From: Cristatella mucedo
Taxonomy: Eukaryota > Bryozoa > Phylactolaemata > Cristatellidae
Direction: 5' to 3'
Length of the DNA: 64,000 bases
Assembly: GCA_009760855.2 (NCBI GenBank)
Contig: WPIO01000019.1
Coordinates: 560,001-624,000 of the forward strand
Shown one piece after another: positions 23,090 to 35,000 of this stretch. The position numbers were made by a program, and so were the translations under genes. The notes below the pieces were generated by a model. The model was not told where the DNA came from. It saw only the letters and a program-made list of their open reading frames with translations, and searched no databases. Each line of letters opens with the position of its first letter. The stretch's first letter is position 1.

Positions 23090-24280
23090 AACTACAAGAG
23101 AGTTATGCCTGTACAAGTGATGAATCGTTGGTTCACAACTTAATTATAACAAGAACTTCTATCCAGTATCATGGCATATGGATTTCAGGTGCCGTTCACG
23201 ACTTCATTTTCTCCTTAAAGTTTTGTTTATCGTAGCACATTCAAAATGTCTCTACACACACACACACCATGGATCAATAATCACATGATAATTTATGTGA
23301 TTTTTTGCAGACACTATGTTTGAGCCATAAATTACTTTCTTTTCGGAACTCGATACTGTCCTCTAAATGAAGCTGTGGTGAAGAAACTAAGCATTGTGAC
23401 ACATACAGCAAACCGCATGGACAGTAATAGTAACAAAGTGAAGAATAGGCAAGACGTGCTTCGCGTTAACCACAATAGCAACAATGCATCCAGCGCCAAT
23501 ATTTATGACATGGCAGAGAAACCATAAAAACCTCAGTGCATGATGGATTGTAATGATAAGATGAAATCTTACGGGTCTTTATTCAGTGCCGACAGCGGTC
23601 GTGCATTTAATCTTACAGCAAGAAACTCTGCATTGCCTGCTGAAAGCCATTGTGAAAGCCGTCAAGATAACTGGGCTGCGTGTGAATGAGGCTAGTAAAT
23701 TTGCCTATCTTAACCTGCCTGTGCAATCAATTCACCTTTCTGTGAGAGCCTCACTTCAAACGACTTGGATTGGTATATAAAAACGACTGTGCGGTCTTAT
23801 TTTTGCAGTACTGCCATTCAACCAGCTCACCATAGTCAGCTTCAGGCTGTGGATAATCAAAAGTCTCTCCTGTCTAGAGGGTCACGTGAGTCTAGTGAGT
23901 CGTGAGGTCAACCATGAACGAGCGATTGTTAATAGATGAGCTTATACCCCATTGTAAAGTCTGCTAAATTTTATCTGAGGAACATTTAATCAAAGTTAAG
24001 GCCTCTTTTTACGAGAAAATGACAGCCAAAAACGACAGCCAAACTAGTTCACGTGTTTGCGACAACCCATTTAGATTAATGCCATTCCCTTCGTTCAGAA
24101 CTCTTGGCCTGCACGTTTAATCAACTGCAACCAGTGCAAAGCTCCACAAAGGCAAAGCATTGCACCAATTTTGTCTGAGCTTCATTTACTAGCTTTAAAA
24201 AATTAAATCGATTTTAAGGTTCTCTGTCTGGCTTACTGGTCGCTTTAGTCAGTTGCACCAGTTGCACCTATTCAACCTCC
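23090..24280. other. Intergenic, unassigned
   Basis: No gene or repeat family recognised. A short (CA)n run occurs at about 23,254-23,268. Confidence 0.35.
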
Positions 24281-24289
24281 TTGGTTCTC

Positions 24290-24895
24290 CGATACGCTCT
24301 TGCACCACCCACACGTTGGTTTTCGGTCATCTTACCTTCCTTGCTGTAAAGTGACGTCTTTTAGCAATTGGGGAACTCGGGAATTAATTTGCATCATCGA
24401 GTTTCTGAAACTTGCTCAATTTATTTCAGCCCACTGCAGTGACTTTGCATCATTTAAGTCTCAGCTAAAGGCGTATCTGTTCCATTCCGGGTCGACTATG
24501 CCCTAGTGAACTTGCCTTTATTTTCACTGTGCTGTGCATGCTTACCTGTGTATGTAAATAATCTGAAGCCCCACTAACCCATAGCCTAACCACTAACCAA
24601 TGGTGCTGGATATCTTCTTGTGCGCTTCTGCAGGCGAGTCCAAGCGCGATTCTTTTGTGCTTTCGTTTGCTCGCCCCTGCGCGATACCATTTCATGCGAG
24701 TAACCGATGGTTATCACTTCTTTTGCAGGAGTTGTAGAATGCCTAGATACAGTCTTGTTTTTTAGGGTGCTAGTAATAATAATAATTATTATTATCGTCG
24801 GGAATGCTTTTCATGCAGCATCTGTAAAGTACCTAGAAAGAGATTTAGTTCTCTGAGGTCGCTATACAAATGTATTATTATTATCATTATTAATA
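24290..24895 (+). repeat. Related L2/CR1-like LINE 3' end
   Basis: The coding remnant FKSQLKAYLFHSGS is a LINE C-terminus like family 1 (KLKTHLFMTAFSGS) but distinct. It is followed by a 3' UTR and the same type of terminal hairpin (TAAAGTACCTAGAAAGAGAT ... TCTCTGAGG), with TTA tails at about 24,775-24,795 and 24,875-24,895. The two tails suggest two adjacent 3' ends or an internal duplication. Confidence 0.6.
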
Positions 24896-25004
24896 CTTGT
24901 GAGTTTGAACAAAATGTCCTGCTGATCCTTACCGCTTTTTGATGTCTAGAGAGTTGTTGGTTGCGACATCGATAATGAGTTAAATGATGATAATTTTTAA
25001 CCCA

Positions 25005-25170
25005 ATCATCAGTTTGAAGGTACGGTGCTCCCTCTTCACGACCCAGGTTATGGGTTTAAGTCTTGCAGTGGGCGATTCTTTATTGGCCGCTGCAAAGTGA
25101 AGATAGCCGTTATGGCTATTCTGCCGCTATAGAAATTAGACTCTAAAGTCAGCTAACCATTATGCTAATT
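25005..25170 (+). repeat. tRNA-derived SINE copy
   Basis: Reads CACGACCCAGGTTATGGGTT, then GTGGGCGATTCTTTATTGGC and TTCTGCCGCTATAGA. It sits just 3' of the Cys-loop receptor copy A; a SINE in the opposite orientation lies at the same relative place beside copy B (61.8-62.0 kb), so the two insertions are probably independent. Confidence 0.65.
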
Positions 25171-25179
25171 AAAATATTT

Positions 25180-25705
25180 TAGTCTTTTACCTGAAGATAT
25201 ACACCTAATTCTCAGGCATTTGCATGCGGCCAATAGCACTGAGGTTTTCTCTCCTAAAAGACGATGCAAGAGGATGTCAGTCAATAATCGGTATATAAAG
25301 CTAATGTTGGCCCAGAAATAAACAAGTCTAACTGTAATTTACAGCACAATACGAGCTCATTGTTTTTCAGTAGAATTATGAGCCGAAAATTCCCTAATCG
25401 ACGTTTTTTTCTAAACAAGCATGCGTGAATTGCCTCTAGAAAAACATTTCTCTTCTATCACCAGAGATGAGAAGAAATGCAAAATTGTGTAAAGTCGTCC
25501 GCAGCAAGCGTTGACTGGCATGCTCTGCCACATTGACAGTGATCGATAAAGGCCTTGATTCACACATTGATATGCTTATTGATGCACTGCCTGGTACACG
25601 TCAATTGCACCGCGTAAGCAGCAACTTGGATGGGCGGCACATAGCTACTTAAAAGGAAACACGTAGCGACGAATGAAAAGCCCATTAGAGTTATCCTCGA
25701 AATTG
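25180..25705 (-). other. Likely 3' UTR and flank of receptor gene A
   Basis: Sequence similarity to copy B continues for several hundred bases past the stop (for example gcatttgcatgcggccaatagca beside agcatttgtatgccacaaatagc at 62,044), in shared short blocks. This is the downstream part of the duplicated unit. No clear poly(A) signal was found on the minus strand. Confidence 0.55.
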
Positions 25706-26059
25706 TCACGACGAATTTCTCGGCAGCAGAACAAGAAAGGCTATGCACAAAAAGACGACCGCAACCGTGAAAAGCAGGAACATGATGATGTCAAACACTT
25801 TGATGAAGGTATTCCACTTTTGCACCAGCCGAGACCGTCCATGTTGGGTTTTCATCACTGTCTCCACGTTTTTCACAGACTCTGATAGATGCCACAGCTT
25901 CTGGTCCTCGATCGAGCTTTGGGTAATGGAGCTGTCCTGGGACAAGTCAGTACTTTCATCAGCTGTGAGCAGTGATTGACGTGACAAAGGATCGTCGTCG
26001 CTGGCCAATAAATACTTTGGCGTGATTCCAAATAATACACCCAGTCTGCGTAGAAAGAG
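25706..26059 (-). CDS. Receptor gene A last exon: intracellular helix and TM4
   Basis: Acceptor GTTTTAG, then LFLRRLGVLFGITPKYLL, an acidic Ser/Thr-rich loop, the amphipathic segment LWHLSESVKNVETVMKTQ, TM4 (DIIMFLLFTVAVVFLCIAFL) and LLPRNSS with a TGA stop. It has 354 nt, the same length as the corresponding exon of copy B. Confidence 0.9.
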   Translation of the reverse strand, partial: LFLRRLGVLFGITPKYLLASDDDPLSRQSLLTADESTDLSQDSSITQSSIEDQKLWHLSESVKNVETVMKTQHGRSRLVQKWNTFIKVFDIIMFLLFTVAVVFLCIAFLVLLPRNSS

Positions 26060-29000
26060 CTAAAACAGGCAATACATTGGGACAGCAACGGAGTGTATTC
26101 TAAAATCACAACTGACGGAGCGGCACTTAAACCAACCTTTTCCAGCCAAGGAGGAAGATCCTGGTCCGGTTTTTTCCGGTCCTTTGCACAAATAATGTGA
26201 TTATTAAGGCACCGCCATTGAAGAAAGTGGCCACGAGAATGAAATTAGCTGAAAAAATAGCGTCATTCAAGTCAAGGAAAGCACAGTATTTGCAGGTCAA
26301 AAAAACTCGTGACACGAAGATGCGGTAAGGATCAGCAGGGCATTTTGTTCGAGCTCAGAAGTATTAATAATGATAGTAATAATACATTTGTAAAGCGACC
26401 TCAGAGAACTAACCTCTTTCTAGGTACTTTACTGATGCTGCATGAAAAGTATCATAAAATGATTTGTCGTAGCATCTGCAAGCAGCAGGCATAGTGTAAG
26501 CAGATACACGCACATGCAGAACGAATCGCAAAGGCCCACCAAATGCTGTAACAAGCAGGTGCCTTTTAAGCTCCTTTTTAAATGATGTCACGTCAGGGGT
26601 TGTTGCGATGTGCGTCGGTAGTGAGTTCCATGCTTTGGGAGCATAGGAGCTAAAGGCACGGTCTCCAACGGTTTTGAGGTTTGTACGAGGAATGGCTAAA
26701 GGATTCGAGTCAGAACGGTGAGTTGTATGATTCTTCACCTGGCGGGGTGTAGTTCTGATAGGTTTTCATTTAAAAGCCAAGGCTTTAAGCCTTATATAGA
26801 GAGCAGGAGAACAGAGTTTCGAACCGATGATCGGTAAAGCGCTGGCCAAGAAGTCTTGGGAGGTTGCCGGAAAGTTTTCCTCTCGAGCCAAAATCTTGAG
26901 CTCTTACTCCGATCGTGCATTGCCTAGGGCGGTTTTGTATTTCAAGATCCCACGGGAACTGCACAACCTCACACTATAGACAGCTGGGGCTGGAAGATGT
27001 CGCCTATTGAGTAGGAAGCGGCAGACCTTTTAGCGACAGCCGGCACAATGTGATTAGCTCAGAAGTAACGAGTGCAGACCTGCAGACCCTTCGCCGAGCC
27101 CCGAGGCCAAAGGCAGAGATTGGAGGGGCATTGCCTACGCTACGGTTTTGGTTGGCTTGAGAAAGATCAGAGTTCCGTCGCTCTCATTATAGATACGTCA
27201 CCCCCAATTTTCTGCACTCACTCATGAATAATTGTTGAGCTATCGCACAAGCGGATTATGGCTGGAATGCACTTGCTGAAGCTTGGCCCAGTAACCGAGC
27301 AGAAAGAAAGCTAACAGTTTCACCTGTCTTAATAGCCAAGCCCCCTTATTGTTTTAGCTAGTGTAATTGGAAAAATCCGACCACCCGTGCGAAGCTAATT
27401 CGTCGTAAGATTTGAGCAAGGAGCATGCGAAAGTGCGTGCTTTGGCTTTAGCAATATTGAAGTTGTCGATGGTAGTTCTTTATCCAACGGCCGACGAAAG
27501 TCGGCCAGCTTCCCTACCGAAATCCATGCACTAGAGCGACTACGTGGCTGTTGACCGCCTGTCGCCCACTGCTGCATGTGAACGAGACTAAGTAGTCACT
27601 CTCTCCGCAATTAAAAAAAACAACAATAAACGAGCAGAGTAGTTTTTGCTCGCCTGCCTCTCACAGAAAGCGATGGCTGTATCCCTATGTTTCTCTTATC
27701 TGCATGTCAATCAGAAGTGTACACAACTTAATATAGAGCGCTCACAGAACCAAACGATAGGAAAGTAAAGACATTTTTACTTGAGTTCGTCAAAGATTCA
27801 GTCCCCTCGAAGTAGTCTTTCAAAACTCTTGCACCAAGTCCATTCGGCAGTCAGCTGCCAATGGTGGCAGCCATCGATCTCAGGTACGCAGTCTTGTTTC
27901 ATTTATGATGCATCTGATCTCACTTAATATATGTGTTTCAGAAATAGTAACATCTTCTGGGTGGCGGATTTTCGCATTTATTTGTATGACACAACTGAAT
28001 CCTAGTTGTGAGGAATAGAGAAAATTCAGCACTGTTATTGAGTAAGCACTGCTACGAGTTAATAATGACCTACTCGGGAATGCCGACTTAGGTGCTATCT
28101 CTCTGCTAGGTCTGCTAAATCTCCGACATTACTCACCAGTTAGTCACTGCAATAATTAATGGCTAAGTTATGCTTGAGCTCAATCTCGTATGGGAAACAA
28201 CGGTTCTACATTGCGATAGCTTGGCAACTAGCTGAGTGGGGAAATTCCAGAGTTTCCATGTCAGCGAGCACTGGTAACTCAATGGCCTTTACAACATGGG
28301 ATACCTCTAGGGATCAGTGTTTGATAAGTTTCTCTGCACAGGAAAAGCTCTCCTAATTGCTTTGAGGTGCCCTGACATCCAATGCCTTGATTTCTTCTAA
28401 ATAAAATTGAAGAATTAATTTCTGAGATTTTGTTCTGAATGAAAGAGTACTTACTCAAATTGGATGACGATACAACTACCAAACAAATTATGGACAAGTT
28501 CGTGCTACTCAGAAGGTGAAAAGCACAGCCCTCAAGATTGGTGCAGCCACAAAGCCGCTGCTGTGTATACAAGAAATTTGGATGTCATTTTCCAGAGTGA
28601 TCTTTCACTAGATGACCACATCACCGCTCAGGAAAACCTGAATAATTTCAGGTCCATGCGATACAAAAATTCTGGCCAATTTTACAAGGATAGTGCAGCA
28701 AACATGATTCCATGTATACCCCGTTTGTCATTACTGGCTGGTCATCCTCCATGTGCAGTATGACGCTTACAGTTGATGAACAATTCTGTTGCTCTGAATG
28801 TCCACAGTGAACATAACCGCTCAACATTACACAGCCCTGCAAAGGCTACCCATCTAGCAGTGCATCTACCTCAAAGTTTGATCCCCCAGTTGTAGGTTCC
28901 TTCGTTCTAATGCTTCTGCTTACATACCAGAAATATTTTCTAATCAGGCTTCACATCACACCAGGCACTCTTCTGCCTCAAGTAATTTTCCTGTTCAAGT

Positions 29001-32000
29001 AACCAATCTCAAACCATTCGTAGAACGAGCCTTCAGTTCTATTGCACTCAGCACGTTGGATTAATTCCAGATTGACGTCACGACATTCTCTTAAATGACG
29101 AAATTTCAAGCGAAGCTAAGAATCCAAGAAATCCTCTTAGGTTTCGTCCCATTCGTTAGAATCGTTGTTATTTTTCTTGTACGTGTTGAAACTGCGAATG
29201 TTATCACTTATCAATTGCCACGTTTCGATTCCAGCAGTTTTACCATATTTAGAAAGCGAGGCAGTTTTCTCAAGGTGCTTTACAACTGTCAAAAAATGGC
29301 TACCAAGTAAAGGGCAGAAGAGGAGATTTAGTTTTCCTAAGGGATCGTAGTCACATGCCATAATTTTTAGCATTTTTAATAGGATTATTTATTGCAGTAG
29401 GACCCACAATTTTTATAATTTATGTTTTTTCACGCTTTAGCTTCTATGCCGCCGAATCATATAATTTAAAATAACCAGTTCTTCGCTGCTATAATTTAGG
29501 ACTGGTGAATAATTTATATCTCGGAGCCCTTATCCTGCTGATTTACTACACTGGCATTTAATTAGCTATATGGTAAGTTCTATGCTTATGCCCAAGATTG
29601 CCGAACAGATTCCCATGGTACGCCTTACAAGCACTCATCTAAATGAAGAGCGTGGCTTCCGAAACGTGCTGCTGAAATAAAAAAACTAACCGCATAATTT
29701 TGTTCGTAAAACACGTATTCGGCAGAGTATTTGTCTAACACTTGAACCTGTAGAAAGATGACATTTGATTGTTCACAAGGCGGCAAAGCTCCTGCCCCTA
29801 TAACAGCTGCTGTTAGAAAACTCATTAAAAAGCGGAACCTAAGTTGCGAGTGCGTAAGTAGCTTTCGGCCAATATCTTTTGAGAGACATTATTCTCTAAG
29901 TCACTTGAACGAGTGCTGAGAAAGCAGTTGAGTAATGGCATTATTTCGTTAAATCTAATCAGCAAGTTCCACTTAGGACTTAGAGCTTACTCTTCGCATG
30001 AGAAGGCTCTGCAGCGAAATAACAACGGCCTCCTGATCAATGCTGATTAAGTATGACTTCTCTAACAGTTCTCCAATGAAACCATTAGGAGCCACTTCTC
30101 GAAACGTCTAGGTATCGCTGGCTAAGTTGCAAAGTTGGATTGCGTCATACCTCAGTGAGAGATATATGAAGGTAGATGTAAATGATTTTTGGTTATCAGA
30201 GGAACTCTTAAATTACACGATACCTAAGGGTTCGGTCTTGGCCTGACATCTATTCAATGTCCAAGTCTTTCTCAAGCAGGTGTCTGCAAAAGCATAATCT
30301 CGCCTATCATATCTATGGCAATAACCCTTGGGTCAAACAATAATTTGACCCTTCGGAGTCTAGCTATGTGTCCAACTCACCTACCTTATTTGCAGCCTGA
30401 GTCGACAACATTTACACTTGAATGGCCACAGACTTCTTGAAGCATAAGGGCTATAATACCGAACCTTCTATGGGCAAGCCCAGTGTCACTAACCCATGAA
30501 ATTTACCGATCGCGGACTCCTTGGCTTCCGATCCCAATTCCGGAAACTTAGCAACAGGTGAGAGCAGGATGGCAGTCACTCGGTTGCCACTTAAATCCTT
30601 ACAAAATTTGAGCAAACCAAACTCTGGTTACTACTGAAGACGAAATAGGCAAGATGTCAGTTCATACCTTAATTCTAATGGAGGTTGAGGCAATTTCTTT
30701 TAAAAAGTAAGAGTAAACTTGAAGGCCTTACTAGTTATGCTATCCCCAACAGACTCGTCGCGCTGGAATGCAATCAACAAGGGCTACTGCAGATCATCAT
30801 ATCAAACTTACTGAGTAACATGCTTGTTAGCGAGTTAACAGGAAGGTAGCCCGAAACGAGCATGTGAAAGATGGAGAATGCCACGAGTAATGTTATCGCC
30901 AGACCGACCTTCAAAGATATTTGATAACAATCAAAATTAGAAATAACAGATAATTATGATGAAAATTTGGTGAGCACTGCAAGATAATTAATCTCTTTAT
31001 ACGTACTTTATAAATTATGCTCAAGAAACGTGTCAAGTGGCTAGTGATCGCACGCAGTGTCAGCATGCATAAGCACACAATTAGAAGTCTAAACAGATGC
31101 AACGAATGTGAAGAACCTGTGGGTTTTAGCTTTTTTTTTTTATAAATGTTGTCATGTCAAGGGGTATCGTGACGTTAGTCAAGAGTAAGCTCCACGCTTT
31201 GAAAGCATGCAAACTAAATGTGCGGTCTTCAAATTGGTTATAGGCACAAGAAAACGACTTGATTATGTAGAAGTGGGTGGTACACTAGCTAGCCTGACTA
31301 GAAACTTGTTCAGATAGGTAGGCCCTACAAGAGAATGAAAACACCTAACAACAAGGACTAAAATAATCTTAAAATCGATACGGTGCTCCATGGCGAGCCA
31401 GTCTATGTCGGTGAGAAGTGGTGTAATGTGGCAACTGCAAGGTTCGTGCCAGATAAAATATAGCTGCAGGGTTTTGAAGCAACTGTTAGGGCCATACTGC
31501 ACAGGCTGGAAAAGCGTTCAAGAGTATGTTACAGAAGTCTAGACCGCATGCCACAAATAAATGGAATAATTTGAATGTGTTATCCCACTCTAAGCAGGCC
31601 TAACATTTTAAAGTGTTGTATTTCTTAAAGTGGGGCGACTGGCAGGAATCATTATACAAGGGTTAGTGGTACGATTCACAGTATCAGCAAGCATAACATG
31701 GTAATATAGTTATATGCATATCGTGAGTGGTAACATGGATAGTGTCAGTGGCATAAGCACACAAAGAACAAATCACAAGGACTGACAAAATTCTGCGAGA
31801 AAAACAGGTGCGTGTCTAGCTTAATTTTAAATTTCATCAAGTCAGGGTAGCTAGACCCAGTAAACGTAGACTTGAAAAGTTCATCACCAAAAGTCGGGTC
31901 TCAAAGCCCACCACTTGGCACTTGAAGATTTTTGGAGGTCATATAAATCTATTTGAGCTAAGGTCAATTTCCTATTTTGCAGAGAAGTTGCAAGATCACA

Positions 32001-35000
32001 AACCAATAGCCTGAAAATGTTCTTGATTACTATCGACCATTTGATTAATCACTAACAAGCAGGTATACTACACTGTGATTCCCATGGTGACTTATCAGAG
32101 GATTGTTTTCAACATTCGCTGCATTATAGAACCGATTAGGAACTACAATCTCAATCTTTCCGGACAGCAGCTGCTTATCACCTAATTCTTTTTCTTCCAA
32201 CTCTGCCATCACGAGTCTCTTTCCTTAACTTGTCACTAAATAGTCTGCCTAGCTAACTAAAGAGAACACTAGTTCTGTACATCCTGCATGAACAGTCCTT
32301 CTTATGACGTGTAGACCTGTTGCTGCCTGCCATTAACTATATTGTAAATGTATTCCTCGTTAATGCTGAAGTTCCTTTCCAATGAAAACGGTAATTGTCA
32401 GACCACCAATTTAAAGCCGACCCGACATCACGAGAGTTTAAGTAATTTTCGTCCATTCACTTTTGCCAGTCGTTTTCAAGATACTTGAAAAATTTATGTT
32501 CAATAACTGGACAATTTCATCATTTCATTATATCTTTCTAGCAAGTTCTAAACGAGGTTTACTAGTAACCGTTCCTCGGAAAACGTTCTGCTTTGGGGTT
32601 TAGAATGACTACCGGAACAAGCCTAATCAGGATAGAGCCTCTCTGCTGGTACTCCGAGATCTATCAGCAGCATTCCTCACTACGACCACTAGATCCTTCT
32701 GGAGCATCTCTCGAAACGCCCTAGGTATCTTTTGCAAAGTGAAAACTTACTGCCTCGGCCACTTGACAGTCTGCAACTGGTGCAAAACTCAGCTCGGCTC
32801 TGTTCGGCTCGTCTGTCATCAAAGAAGACAACTAGTCCTTTGGACCGTATTCCCACTGTTCTGCTTCTGCGATGCATTGATCTGCTGCTTCAATGCATAA
32901 CTAAAATCGTACAATTGTCATTAGCTTCAACTCATGTCTCAGCACCTTTCAAAAAAAGCTCTAGTCAGGCCTCGACTCAAGAAAGCGACACTAGACCAAG
33001 AGAACTTTTCGTGGAAGATCAGCTGAACTCATGTATTCAAACTTCAAAACTTGCTAGGAAGTTCCAGTCTGGTTTTAGAGCTAATCACTTTACAGAGCCA
33101 GCCCAGAGTAAACTTACACAGGAATGCAGACATGCATAGGTAGAGTATCTCTGCTTGTTTTTCCCGATCTTTCGCAGCTTTTGATACTATCGATCACCAA
33201 GTCCTTCTTGAGTGCCTTTCATCTCGTCTGGGTATCACTGACACTGCATTGCAATAATTGAGGTCCTCTCTCAGTAGGAGACGTCAGAGTATTGCTAGGA
33301 AAAGATAAAGATCATCCGAGGAGCCTCTGAAATATGGGGCGCCTCAGGGGTCCGGGCTTGGTTCAGCTCTGTTCACGGTTTATACTCTCCCTCTTGCCGC
33401 CACGATTGCCAAGCACAATCTAGGCTTTGACTTCTATGTAGATAGCACTCATTTGAACCTTTGCTTTGATCCCTACCAGCCCTCCACCACGTAGAGTTCT
33501 CTCAACTCCTTGCTGCATGTATTGATGACATCCACACATGGAGGGCAGCCAATTTTCTTAATTGAATGATTATAAAACCAACTTACTAGTTATGGGCAAA
33601 CCTAGTGTGGTTTAGAAATTGAAAAGGCTAACGCTAAAATCGGCTTTACCAGCCTATCTCCTGTTGAGTCTGTGCGAAATCTAGATGTCATATTCAAAAG
33701 TGACCTTTCATTGGACGACCGCATCAGCTTCACAGTTAAATCTTTCTACTTTCAGCTACATAACATTGCTAAAATTAGGGCATGTTTAGACAGGAATACC
33801 GCATCTAAATTGGTTCATGCATTTGTGGCATCTCGTCTTGACTTGTGTAACTCACTGCTTGCTGGCCTACCGGTCTGTGCACTCAGGTGCTTACTGCTGG
33901 TGCAAAATTCTGCAACTAGGCTTGTCTGTCGTGAGCGTCGCAGTTGCCACATCACACCACTTCTCGCCGACCTGCACTGGCTACCAGTCAAGCAACGGAT
34001 CGACTTCAAGGTTTCGTCAATCACTTAAAGATATCTTAATTCTTTGGCTCCTGCCTACCTATAAGATACATTCCACCACCAGGCAAAACATCGTAGCACC
34101 CGCTTTTTGGAATCAAACTTTTCTTTGGAGACCGTGCCTTAGTTTGTATGCTCCAAAAGCCTGGAAATCACTCCCGACCTGCGTCATGACATCTCCTGAC
34201 TTGTCCACTATAAAAAAACTAAAAGCGTACCTATTTATGACAGCATTTAGTGGGTCCCTATGATTCGTTCTACATGTGCTTATGAGTGCTGACACAGTTG
34301 CATGCTGCCACTAGCCACACTTGCATGCTGACCCTGTGCATGTCACCCCTAATAATTTTATTCTTTTTGCTTATTAAGCATGCTACCACTAACCGTTCGA
34401 TAGCACTTCCTTTGCAGCAGCAGAACAGCGCCAAGAAAGAGATTGAGTTCTCTGAAAGTGCTCTATCAAGTATATTCTTCTTCTTATTATTACTAAGTTG
34501 GTTTAGGTTCTACCTCAGTTAGAAATGTCAGACTCTAGATGCAAGCGGCTTTGGATCATATAGACAGCTTTTTAAGAATGGCATATCTCTCTTTTTTGTC
34601 ATATCTCCCTTCTTTTCACTATCTATACTCACCCCTTGCAGATATCGTCACCAGATTCATTGCTAGCTTTCATTTCTGCAGCAATAACATTCAGCTCTAC
34701 CTAGACTAAGCATCGTACTTGCTTACGCTTGTTTTATTGATACCGTGAATGTAACTTACTCTACTTTATGTATTATTTTGGAAAGATTAAAGCACTATGA
34801 TAGAGATTAGTATCTCTTAAGGCACCAGGCAAATGACATGTTTTTCTCATTATTTTTATAATTTCCTCTCATTCTCAGCTCTTCTCTCCTTCTTCCTTGT
34901 TACTTTGGTCGGCATCCGACTCAATTAATATGATTAAGTGAGACCGAACCGCAAGCGCGGACCGAATCTTCCGATCATCCGATCATCCTTCTCACATTCG

